Positions 10,011-21,129 of a stretch of 39,869 nucleotides of DNA are shown here, piece by piece. The notes beneath the pieces are model-generated. The model searched no databases. It worked only from the letters and a program-made list of their open reading frames with translations, and had not been told where the DNA came from. The stretch lies in assembly GCA_964058805.1 (NCBI GenBank), contig CAXKVV010000336.1, positions 1-39,869 of the forward strand, in the 5' to 3' direction. The translations under genes and the position numbers were made by a program. This DNA is from Schoenoplectus triqueter. Taxonomy: Eukaryota; Streptophyta; Magnoliopsida; Poales; Cyperaceae. Within the stretch, counting starts at the first letter, position 1; the number at the start of each line of letters is the position of its first letter.

Positions 10011-10085
10011 CTTTGTTATCACTTTTCAGATGGATGCTTTTTACATTTGAAATTTTGAACACACATTTTTCCATAAAGAAGAGAG

Positions 10086-11831
10086 GTCGATCATAATTTT
10101 GTATTAGGCTTGTTTAAATAATTGGAAGAAATTTATTTCTTACTTTAGTCTTGGAAGTTGTAAATCATTCTCATTATAGTCCTTACTAGGCCTTTAAGTT
10201 TTCAAGGCATGTTGTTATTATTATCCATTTGATTTGTTTTCTCTTTCCCATTTATATTGATCCGACAGTTCAAGTGTTATATATGATTATATGCACATCT
10301 TTCCTTAAACAAACGTATCTGGTATGTCTAGGATGCAATTTAAAATGAAGCCATTTTTTTATGTCCAATTTTAAAAAATATTATATTATCTAATTCTTTA
10401 TTTATATTATCAACTCTATATGAAAAGTCATGCGACTTATATATTCTCACTATTATATACATCTTTAATATTTTAAAAAATAAAATTATAAAAAATAAAT
10501 CTTATTTTACAAAATTATAGTTTATTAAAAATTTAGGTTTTTGAAATATTAAAGATTTCTCCAAGGTAAAACCCAGGAAACATCCCTAACAGAAAATAAT
10601 GTTCGGTCAGCAAGAAAGTAGTAAAATTATAGTCAATTTCAAAAATTGTAAAATTAAAAATAGTCAATTTCAAACAACATATGGATATACTAAAGTACAA
10701 GCAACAAGAATTAAACAAAAGAAAATTTCATCCATTCCATTTGACAAGTCCCAACATTTCCATTAGAATTTCTCTATTGCTTTCCTGCTGGCGAGTGGCG
10801 ACCCCAGGAAGCAAGTAAAGAAAAGAAAAAATAGAAAAAAAGAATCATGAAAATGCACTTAAATTAAAAAAAAAGCGTATTGATACATTTTATTGAAGGT
10901 ATAATTAGGAGTTCAAATGAAAGAATAATAAAAAGAATGATTAATAATTAGAGAAATTATTCTTGCACACTAAGTTCTGCACGTCATATTTGTATATAAT
11001 GTTAAGTATAAACATTTTTTAAAATATATATTTCAGAATTTAAGTTAGAAACTGTATATTTTTGAAAAATATTACACTTCACACCGGGTGCATATATGAT
11101 GTGTAATTATCACTCTATATATAATGTATAAACTGGTGCCCGTTATATTATCTAAAAAGGTTCCAGTTTCATCGAAAGTCTTCAGTGGATTTTTCACAAG
11201 TAATAATTCCAAGAAGAGTTAACACAATAGCGTACGTGAGAACGCGTAAAATTCTCATAAAAAAAAATCGGAAAACAAGCACCATGTGTTCCACGCAAGC
11301 CCTCCGTATGTATAAATTGAATTACAAAAAAAAATGCTTATAAAACGCGCAATTTGCATGGAGTTGACGTGACCTAATAACTATTATGAGAAATGGATTA
11401 CAACAAAACAAAGAACATGAAAGGCTGCCAAAGAAAGGGATCTTAAAACAAAAACAGCAAATGAAAGATGTACAAAACCAAACTCTAATCATCCAATGGG
11501 AATGCAATAGACGCTTCATAGCTCATTCAATCCTTGTCAATTCCCATCTCCACCCCTTAATCCAAGCTATCTGCGGCATGTATCAATTTCAAGTTTTCAA
11601 CAGCTCTCAAGTCATGCACCATGGGCCCCATCCCACCCTCCCTCCCTCCATGGACGCAATTGTTGTGGGCCCAGCTTTCAGAGACTCGCCAAAAGCTGCC
11701 ACAAGGAATACAAGGCGCAAAATAAACCGAACCCCATTCCTATCTCTATTTACATCTTTCCAGTCACCAACTTTCAAAATAATTAATTTGACTATTGACA
11801 ATAAATAATAAACAATCTCCACAGGCATACA
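10086..11831. other. AT-rich intergenic stretch and 3' flank of the lectin kinase
   Basis: From 10086 to about 11300 I see no gene. Around 10965-11105 there are weak inverted words (GCACGTCATATTTGTATA and TGCATATATGATGTGT) that might be a decayed small MITE. From about 11380 to 11831 base composition rises and the sequence is likely the 3' untranslated region of the lectin kinase on the minus strand, as it follows the stop at 11832-11834 directly. Confidence 0.5.
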
Positions 11832-14800
11832 TCATACAACTGATCCATCATCCTCCAGGTGCTCCTTACTAGCATAATTGCTACTATAGGTAAGTCCGTC
11901 AGAGGTTGAGGCTGTGTAAGCTGAGGTTGCACCCCTGCTGTGCAGTGTGCTTGTGACAGATTCAGGCTCGGGAGCTGGCATAACAAAGGCCGGCTTGAAC
12001 AGTGGAACCTCAGGTGGGGGCAGAGACCTTGACAGTATCTGCAAAATCACGTTCGTTTTTGGTCTCTCACAGGGAGTTGGGTGACTGCACATCAAGCCAA
12101 GACGCAACAACCGATCTGCATCGGCCTCATTGAAGTTTCCCTCGAGGCGTGGGTCGACTACATCCAGGATGTGCCCTTCTCGGTACAGCATCCAAACCCA
12201 GTCAACCAGGAAGTGGAAGCCGACAATGTCAGATCTTGGACGGCGCCCGCAAACTGTTTCTAGAATGGTGGCACCAAAGCCATAAACATCAGATTCACGT
12301 GTCGCCTTGCCCGTGTGGAAGCACTCGGGTGCTATATATCCCATGGTCCCTGTTGAGAGTCAAATAATTGATGTGATGTTCAGCAAAGGGCATTGCCCAA
12401 TAGGATGAAAAAGTCACATAACAAGAAGTTACTTTGTTACCACATTTTCATAGTTTTTTTATTATCAAATTTTATCTTCTGTTATGTTGCATTGTTTCGT
12501 GCCATTATAAATTTTTGCTGTTTTCCAATATATTGTATTTGCTTATTCAGACAACAGATACAATAGTTTTTTCTTACATGATTAGTACTATGTGTTGTGA
12601 ACTCAAAGAATGCCCTTGATACAATGTTGCGATTTTTTTTAAAGAATGCCCACAATTATGTACTAATTTAACCCTTCTAGTATTCTGCTTGTTTGGGAGC
12701 ATGTGGGATGTGGCTTCTAAAACTAATTAGTCCTAAAAGCATGGTACAAGAAATAAGAACTATAAAGTAATAAGAAACAAGCAGGACATCAATAATTACC
12801 TGGAATGCCCTCAAGCTCGGCATAGGAGGTCTTGTCAGTTTCAAGTGCTCTTGCAAGGCCAAAATCACCGAGACGGGCATTGAATGCAGAATCCAACAAA
12901 ACATTAGATGCTTTGAGATCACGATGTACAACCATTTGGTCATACTCATTGTGTAGGTACTCCAGTGCTGATGCAACCCCAGAAACTATGTTGTAACGAT
13001 GGTCCCAGCTAAGAATTGGCTTGTCAGTATCACCAAACAAATGTTGATCTAAACTGCCATTTGGCATGAAGTCATACACAAGGAGTAGAACACCATTCTT
13101 GTGGCACCATCCTGCAATATTTTTTTAGTATAAGATTCTCTTGGTAGCAATCAATGGTGACATGGCAAAACGAACAATAACAGGAACATGGGCCAGATAT
13201 ATTAGGGTTATGTGTTCTTTAATATGAACAAAAGCATAAACTGATGCGGTATGATTTATCACAGAAAAATAGAAGTCAGTCCATCAAAGCCAAAGATAAT
13301 GTGAACAGGTTTGACAAAATCCTGTGCATTCAAGAGAGCTACATTTTTTTTTCAATTTCAAAAGGAACAATTCTTCATGCAAAATAACTCTGTTTAATGC
13401 AAGAGCTATATAAGTCCAGTGAGTGCAAAAGATAAGGCCAACTTGGTCAAAAATAGTTTATTTATGAAGCATCTCTAGCATAAGAACAATGTGATAACCT
13501 ACTTGAAATAAACAAACGTATGACAAATAGTACCAAGGACAAATCATGTGTAGTTGACTGCTTCCTAGCATAACTAATGGATTTCTAAAAGTTATTATAT
13601 TGATGAAATTTGAAGCACTAATTTTGGAGGTATGGCATTAAAAAATCAAAATTCCTTCTATAACAAAGAATGTTCCTTTGTTGGAATGTCATTCAATAAC
13701 TAGTTTCTAACAACCCACATTAGCAGCAAAGTGCCATTAGTGTGGAAGCCATGCAATAATTAGTTTCCAACAACCCATGTCATTACAATTATAAAATTGT
13801 AAAGTAGAAATGATGAATTAAGAAGATAATATACCTAACAAAATCATGCTTGTAGTTTCTGACCAATTTAATTTGCCTACCAAAAACTTATGGTTCCTAA
13901 CTACTTTTTTACGATCAACAGAGAACTGCTTCCGCTCTTAACAGACCTTGGTAACTACTTGGGTATATATTAAGCAAATAAAATCAGAAGTAACAGCAAA
14001 AATAAACTTAACAAACAGGCTACTTTGTTGGAAAATATTTTCTTCAATAAACTGGCATCAAGAACGATGTTTCTAAGCATGCTATCTTCTAGCAAATTGG
14101 AATGGAATCAATTGAAAAGCTGATTCTCAAAAAAGGGGTTGCATGAATGTACCACTTTTAGAGAAGATAAAAGAAGGATGGTAAGAAGAATAGTATAAAT
14201 TGAAAATGGAGAGGGAGGCACTAGCACTAATGCATACGGATTTCCAAAACGAGAACCAACATGAATCAGATATTCTTAAAAACTATTTTATGCTTAAATT
14301 GGAATATATTTCTCAGCAGACAAAATTTGAAAGTGTCAACTAAGCAGATGGCATACTGTGTCATAATTTTTTTAGAGCCATATATGCATCATTGTACAAG
14401 GTATATATGCAATATTGTAAATTTTACAGAGGTAAGAGAAAAAATAGTTAAAAAAAGAAAGAAAACATACCAACAAGACGAACAAGATACTTATGTCGGA
14501 GCCGGTTAATGATACTCAACTCTTGAAGAAAGTCTGCCTGCCCCTTTGTATTAGCCCTGGAGAATTGCTTGACAGCTACGGTCATGTCCTCTCCATTCTC
14601 TCCCACAAGCACACCTTTGTACACCACCCCAAATCCACCCTGCCCCAGCTTCATCCTCTCATCAAAATTGTTAGTGGCTTTCTTCAGCTCTTTGAAATCG
14701 AACTCACGAGGTGTACCGGGTAAACTCTTCAGCTTACCCGTTAGCATGGTCGGATCATCCTTGACCCGCTTTCTTCTAATGTAAAATGCCAACAGTACAA

Positions 14801-15758
14801 GGGCCAAAATGGCTGAAATGGAACATGATACACCAATAATAACAGCAATTACTGTTTTGGATAAGCCTGGTTTTTCTTCCCGTAATTTCTCCACCATTAA
14901 TTCCCATGCCAACACACAATGCAACTCATACCTTGTTCCAGTGGAGGCAGAGAAGCCTATATAGTTAACTGGGCTTAATACCTCTGACAGATCAAGTGAA
15001 GCATTAAGCACACTTTTGGTGGGTTTGAGGCTTCCTTGCTTAGCCATGTAGACCCATATGTGGCGGGCTGTTCCATTGTAATCAATCCAGAGTGTATAAT
15101 TGGTCCCATTAACTGGTGAAATCTCTATCCCGAACGGAGTCAATGGACTCGCAAAAGCCGAATCAACCCCGTTTATATCCAACCCAATATGGTTATCATC
15201 TATATCATAGCTTTGCTTCACAGTGTCGAGTTCGATGGCAACAAACTTATTGGAGGCATTACCGTTGCGGGTGTAATTAGTCAGACCCAGGTACCCGTTT
15301 TGGCTGCCGGGTGGAGGCCCTTCCAATGAGGATGCAATTAAAAATGCGAAGCCTTCCCCGGGTAGGGAAAAATTGGTGCGGTAGATGTTGACATCGAATG
15401 CTGTGGTGAAGGAGGCGACGCGAGTGCTGGAGTTGGTACTATTCTCCCATAAAGTAAATTTTTGGGAGAGGAAGATCCGACCCGATTTGGTGGTGAGGTG
15501 GTCGGCGTTGTTGAGGGTGTCGGGTGTGAGCTGGAGGGCTCCATTGGAGGCAACCGAGGCGGACGGGAAGACGGTGAGATTGGTGTTAGCGGGGGAGGGG
15601 TCGAAGGAGGGGAAAGAGAGGGAGGTGAAACCGTTGGTGGTGTTGGCCGGAGGGGAGATGGTGAGGGAGAGGGAGGGTGAAGGAAGAAGAAAGAAGAGGA
15701 GAAAGAGGACGGGAGGGAAGCAAAAGTTGGACTTGACCATGACCATGACCATGACCAT
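11832..15758 (-). CDS. L-type lectin-domain receptor-like kinase (S.5-like), three exons
   Basis: Complete gene: exons 15758-14471, 13111-12800 and 12349-11832 join in frame to 705 residues (LVG|WCHKNG and GIPG|TMGYIAPE junctions). It is a plasma-membrane receptor kinase: signal peptide about 1-32, legume-lectin-like ectodomain about 33-290 with many N-glycosylation sites (NTT, NYT, NGT), transmembrane segment about 303-327 followed by RRKR, kinase domain about 365-640. Visible kinase residues: GQGGFGVVYKG loop 372-382, Lys397 in VAVK, Glu413, HRD 492-494, DFG 512-514, APE 540-542, so it is a likely active RD kinase. The lectin part has DIDDNHIGLDIN, the metal-binding segment, but GEGFAF where many lectins have A-D-G before the FAF. 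FDFKELKKATNNF before the P-loop and overall wording recall the S.5 clade of LecRKs, from memory. Ligand unknown. Introns are 1359 and 450 nt. The start is ambiguous among four in-frame Met. Confidence 0.93.
13690..13790. repeat. Imperfect direct repeat inside the first lectin kinase intron
   Basis: CAATAACTAGTTTCTAACAA (about 13694) recurs as CAATAATTAGTTTCCAACAA (about 13754), each followed by CCCA. A short local duplication with a few substitutions. The rest of the intron shows no transposon structure. Confidence 0.7.
15737..15758 (-). repeat. ATGGTC hexamer x4 at the translation start
   Basis: Read on the minus strand, ATGGTC is repeated four times, giving Met-Val four times before Lys-Ser. 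All four ATGs are in frame, so initiation can occur at any of them. The effect would only be on the length of the signal peptide n-region. A CTCTCTCTC run precedes the first ATG. Confidence 0.95.
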
Positions 15759-15899
15759 GAGAGAGAGAGACCGAGTGGAGGTATTCTTGGAGTGCGAAAA
15801 TGTGTAATTATTAGTGCATGTGGGATTGGAGAGGAGGGAAGCAGTAACGAAAGAGAGGGGGTCTTAGCCGGCTTTGTAGTTTGTAGCAAGAGGTTTGGA

Positions 15900-17425
15900 G
15901 TTCTAAATGTTCTGCAATTTTATATTTCAGGAGTGTTTAAATGTATCAATTTTTTTTTACCTCAGTCATGATTTCACTTTTTAACTTTTTAACAATTTAA
16001 ATTTTAAATTTTAAATATTAAAAGTAAATCATTAAATTTAATTTATGATATTTAATTTATGTATAGATTAAAAAATATGATATTTAAATATTATTTTATG
16101 TTGACATCAAAAACTTATAAAAATTTATTAAAATGATTTGTTTTTTGACGTTGATTTTATAACACATTCATTTACATGAAATGAAAGTGAACAAATTAAT
16201 ATTTCTTATGAGTAAGAAGAAAATATAGTTTAAATCAAATCTAATAGTTTTATTTTGATATTTCAATTTTAAATTTTTGAGTTATTAAAAATTTAAATGG
16301 TGGAGATATAATTGAGACACAAAAAATTAAGACATTTGAATCTCCCCTTTATATTTTGAGGTTTACAATTATTTTAACACTACGTGTACTCCAGAGTCCA
16401 GACTAATTAGACTGTTCCAAATGTTTATTAGACTACAAAAACATAAGACAGGCTGCACTTGTGTAACTGTGTGGAAGTTAAAACAGTATAAATAAAAAAG
16501 TTTAAAATTTTGTTATGTTACAAATATATATCTATTAAAATACTAAAACATGCAAAAAAATACAACAATTTAACAAATGAATAATACCAATATTTGTACC
16601 AGTATAGAATTTGAATTTAGTCCAATCAGAACTCTGGCCGCACAATTTTATCACATATTGCATGATGTACTTCATACTAATTAAAGAAGTTCTATAGAAA
16701 ATACTTAGATCAAGGGAAAATATTTTAATAACTTAATGTATTTTTATTTTAAAAAGAATATATTGACAACCAAACTTATTAGACAATCAAAGACAACTAA
16801 AATAATCATTAACATCAACAAAACTGAAAGTTGTAATTATTTTCTCCACAATTTATATATATGTTATATTATGTACAGTGCAACTTGAAGATATTTGGGT
16901 ACTAATCTATTGCTTGTAGGAGAAACGAATTGTTAGAACTTTCAAGTCAATTGGTCATTAATGATTAATTACCTTTCAAAATGTACCAGATTTAATAAGA
17001 TACATAATATGTTGAGATATATTTTTATTTAAATATTTATAGTGATCAGAATTTCGTTAATTGTCATGTTTGTAATATATTTACAAAATTATGTAACAAT
17101 TCGTTTGATTTATATTTCCTGGATGCTTTAACCTTTCATAAACTAGACATATATATTTAAACTAAAGTTCATAGTAGTTTATTCCTTTTAGTTTAGTTCT
17201 AAAAGTAATAAAATCCATAAAATTTATCTGCATGTTACGAGGTTTGTTATTATTATTCGTAACTGACAGAAAATTTATGGAATCTTGTTGTTTCGGGTAA
17301 AAGTTAGTGTATATGACATACTAAATTTAAGCAAATATTGTTGACTGATGTGCAATTTTAATGGCACAACAAGACAAGTAGATGATCCAGCCTAAGATTT
17401 GGTATTCTTATGCATTATATTCTCT
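15900..17425. other. AT-rich intergenic stretch upstream of the lectin kinase
   Basis: About 1.5 kb of AT-rich sequence with short repeated words (TTTAAATTTTAAAT near 16000). No gene or structured element recognised. The part nearest 15900 should contain the lectin kinase promoter, but no clear TATA box position can be chosen among many AT-rich words. Confidence 0.6.
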
Positions 17426-17433
17426 CCTATTAG

Positions 17434-17912
17434 TAGAATGCAAACGGTCAGTTTGGTTCAAACCGAAATAATTATATCCATTCAAAGTTTTTTTCGGTTT
17501 ATCAAATTACGAACCGAACCAAACTTCTAAAAATATCAACCAAAAACTGAATAAACCGATTTTTTCGGTTTATTCGGTTAAACCGAAATTATATCATTTA
17601 AAGAGAGAAAAAAAATTAAAAGTTATAAAAATTGATAGAAAAAAATATTAAAAGTATAAAATAAATAACTAAATAAAACTTATAGAAAATAAATATATTC
17701 GGATTATCTTTGATATAATCCTTATTTATATCAAATAAATAAAATTATTTGAATTTTTTTGGACTATTCGGTTTTTGAACCAAAGAACAAAAACCGAATT
17801 AGCTAAAATTTTCAACCGAACCGAAATTTTTAAATCGAAAAATCGAACCAAATAGTTCAAATTTAACGATTTGGTTCAAAACCAATTAAACCGATCCGTT
17901 TGCACACCCCTA
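17434..17912. mobile_element. Non-autonomous hAT-like element, 479 bp
   Basis: Bounded by an exact 8-bp direct repeat CCTATTAG (17426-17433 and 17913-17920), the size typical of hAT elements. The ends are imperfect inverted repeats: TAGAATGCAAACGG on the left and TAGGGGTGTGCAAACGG on the right in reverse complement. The interior is AT-rich and packed near both ends with CGGTTT/AAACCG words, which resemble the sub-terminal repeats that hAT transposases bind. No transposase remains. Confidence 0.87.
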
Positions 17913-18496
17913 CCTATTAGTATTATGTTTCTCTAGGCGGTGCTTATTCTAATAATTTCTTTAGTTACCTTGATGAAATTTTCTTTAGTTACCTTGAACA
18001 ATCATTCAAGGCAACTGAAGAATTTTTTTTTATTGAAATACACAAAAATAAAGCGATAATCCTCACTCTTAACACTTGCTTACTATTTCTATTTTGCTGG
18101 ACTATTTCAAAAAACACATCAGGTCTGTGAGTCAATAACTAAATATCAATATAATTGTTAGGCAAATATATGGAAACAATTAACGACAGGTATTTAGTCA
18201 AAGATGTTGATTTATTCTGCATCATCGTTCTTCAGTCTTAAAACTGAGCTAATAGATTACTTATTGTAATTAATATTTTTTAGATGACGAAGCCGACTTA
18301 CTCAGTTCTTGACTTCTTGGCATAACGGTTTGAACTTTGATTTATATAATACTTTTTTTAGTTTGCACAAAACAAGCATCCTATTTAATATATGAGGTCT
18401 TCCATGGATCTCACCAAGTTTCTAAGAGTTATCTTTATTTTATGTAATTTTATTTTGCTTTCATTATCAATGTATTATGTATGTGTATGTATTTTT

Positions 18497-18920
18497 AGGG
18501 GCAATGCAGGATTTTGGTCAGGGGTAATTAACAGATTGTAATAGTTTATCGGATTTGAATTCATTAACTAATCGGGCACTAAATAAATAATTAATAATTT
18601 AATATATATTATTAACTAACAAAAATATTCTATTATATATTAAAAAATAATAAAATAAAACTCAAATTAATAAATAATTACGTTGACAACGGAAGTTTTT
18701 CACTACGTAATTTTATATTTTGAAATCTTTGCATAATTATTTCATTATGCATGATATTAATTATTTTTTCTCAATCAAAATAATCAAACAATATAGAGAG
18801 GGTAATTTTTTTTTTCAGAGGGGACAGATTACTGAAAGTATTACTTATAAAAGCACTATTTTTCAAAATTCATGGGAGGGCAGTTGCCCCCCTAGCTCCA
18901 CCTCCATCCGCCCTTGTGTA
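18497..18920. mobile_element. Non-autonomous repeat, copy A of a two-copy family
   Basis: Starts GGGGCAATGCAGGATTTT and ends in CCATCCGCCCTTGTG; the start region (TTTATCGGATTTGAATTCAT, then TTAACTAAT) clearly matches the reverse complement of 28500-28640. The right part GCAGTTGCCCCCCTAGCTCC is a motif familiar from dispersed plant repeats. No coding capacity; the open frame over its right end is a by-product. Exact borders uncertain. Confidence 0.6.
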
Positions 18921-20010
18921 CCTTGAAGATATATATTAATTAATTAAGTAGTATCTTATCTATGCATTATTACTGTGATATATTTTTTAAAAAATATAAA
19001 TATTTATATCTTCATGTAAAAAGAAAAGAAATAAAAATGAAGATAATTTAGTAATTAATGTAAATTTCAATCATGAATAGATGATAATGTAAAATAAATG
19101 TAGAATTGAGAGGAAAGTTAAAATTCATAATTTGTGGCAATCTAAGAAAAAATAAAATAAAATAAAGTAATTGTACTCCTAAATTATGCAGTATTTCGTA
19201 TAACGATCAAAATTGAAAGAAAATTATAATTTCAATACAAATGACCATAGAGATAGTAATATTATTTGACAAATAAGTTAATCTGATGATTGATATTAAC
19301 TCTAAAAATTTGAACCGTTACAGAATTAAAATATTTATATAGTTAATAAGGAGCAGAGATAGAGATATAATAAGGAGTAGAGATAGAGATAGAGATACAA
19401 AGCTAGATGATAATGTGAACGGTCATATCTCATGTGGATCCAACAAACGGGAGTGCATGTGCCTTTTTCAGCTGGATTGAGCTTTTAAAAGCACACTCCA
19501 AAAAAGTTTGGAAATATGTGGGAACAAATTAACAAATATAAGATGAGCTGGACAACACTAGAAAATATTCACATATAGTAGGGACTCTGTGGAAAAGATA
19601 CTAAGCTTGATTAACCACGTTGTTTTACGAACAATCACAGCTAAACAATTAAGTTAATTATTTTATTTTCCGTTGGATGATTGGATTTAAAAATCTACAT
19701 TAATATATGGGATTAGGGGAACGCTGCTCCTAATTGTGTGTTATATTAATAGGGCAACAAGTTCGAGGGATTTTATGAGCCATAATCTGTAGAGGCAAAT
19801 ATAATTAGAACTCATGGATCTCATTAATTTTATGAAATATTTAGTTATGGAGTAGTATTTAATTGATTGATTAAATCTATTTGTGAGTGAGAATTAATTT
19901 TTTATTTAGTGGTTAAGATAATATCGTCTTTTTAAAATCAATTGGAGATCATTAATAGTTATTTTACTTGGGAGTCTATGATCCTCTCCTTATATACAAC
20001 CATAAGAAAA
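18921..20010. other. AT-rich intergenic stretch with a GAGATA microsatellite and possible SINE relic
   Basis: No gene. Near 19350-19400 is a short tract of AGAGAT hexamers. At 19900-19985 TTTAGTGGTTAAGATAATA resembles the A-box segment of the SINE-like element at 7478 and the following AATTGGAGATCATTAATAG resembles its downstream part, so this may be a second, more decayed copy. Confidence 0.45.
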
Positions 20011-20870
20011 TAGAATCCGTTTGGCACTCCATGGAATAGTCAAAAGTAGAAATAACATTACTATTGCGATGAATTAATTTGCCAAACGAATTTTCGACTA
20101 AGTAGAAAAGTGTGAAAGAATACTAATATGGTATATCATGTTATAGGCGGTATACTAGTTTAGCTCTCGTCGGAAATCAGAATAGTGATAATTATTTAAT
20201 TATGTTATATTATATTATTATATTATGATAATGATTATGATTATGATTATATTTTTTAGTATTATCATATTATTATTATGATTATGATTTATTATTATAT
20301 TATTATATTATGATTATAGTTATGATTAATATTGTTATAATTATGATCATTTATTATTATTATTATTATTATTATTATATTATTATTATTATTATATTAT
20401 TATTATATTATTATTTATTATTATTATATTATTATAATTATGTCTATTTTTATTATTATTATTATCATGATTTTGATTATGATTATTATTTGATTATGTT
20501 GTACTATATTATTATATTATGATTATAATTATGATTATATTATTATGATTATGATTATTTATTATTATTATATTATTATTATGATTATGATTATAATTTT
20601 TATTATATTTTTATATTATGATTATGGTTATATTATTATTATATTATTATGATTACAATTATGATTATGATTATTTATTATTTATTATGATTATGATTAT
20701 CATCATCATCATCATTATTAGTATCATAATTATCTATATTTTAACTATTCTGATTAACAACTGCCAAATGATATTTCGCTCTTCTAAATAATCAAGAATA
20801 CCACTCTTTCAAAATGATATTATTCTATCAATCTTCCAAAGCAACTCCTTAATTTGCCAATCGAACCCTA
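20011..20870. mobile_element. MITE-like ends enclosing a large ATT microsatellite
   Basis: The left end GAATCCGTTTGGCA (from about 20013) and the reverse complement of the right end (TAGGGTTCGATTGGCA, ending about 20870) are imperfect inverted repeats of the GGTTCGTTTGGCA type common in plant MITEs. Sub-terminal words also pair (GAATAGTC and its partners, CAAACGAATTTTCG). The interior, 20190-20720, is an ATT/ATTATG microsatellite. No target duplication is clear. Confidence 0.45.
20190..20720. repeat. ATT / GATTAT microsatellite, about 530 bp
   Basis: Long tract of TTA trinucleotides interrupted by GATTATGATTAT hexamers and a short CAT run at 20700-20715. The open frame of Tyr and Ile across it is low-complexity translation and not a gene. 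Confidence 0.95.
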
Positions 20871-21129
20871 TAAATTTTGTGTTATCTGTTTTTCAATAAT
20901 CAGCAATCTTAATTTTAAAACTTGGAAGGAACTAAATAGTTTATGAATGCTCAAATAATTCTTTTTTTGTGGCGCTAAAAAATAAGAATTATAGATGTAT
21001 CTTTGTTTGCAGCTGTCAGGCTGTGTTTAGAATCGGGTACTTAGTATTTTTTTTTTTGTAAATCTGTCTTCATTAAACTGTGAACGTGAAAAGAGTTATA
21101 ATTTTGTTATTCATTTGTAAATAATGATT

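Noticed and set aside
11386..11808. 140-codon plus-strand open frame beside the lectin kinase
   Set aside because: It lies antisense to the probable 3' untranslated region of the kinase, has no recognisable domain, and the opposite strand is open over the same stretch.
14448..14470. MFSFFF end of the first lectin kinase frame as a true C-terminus, giving a truncated receptor
   Set aside because: A donor (gtatgt) at 14470 and a matching acceptor at 13112-13114 restore LVGWCHKNG and the rest of the kinase domain, so this is intron read-through.
15338..15889. Ser/Pro-rich minus-strand frame of 183 codons and plus-strand frames at 15385-15807 and 15462-15680
   Set aside because: These are other-frame readings of the lectin kinase first exon, low in complexity, and contribute nothing to an explained gene.
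20310..20522. Tyr/Ile-rich frame
   Set aside because: Translation of the ATT microsatellite.
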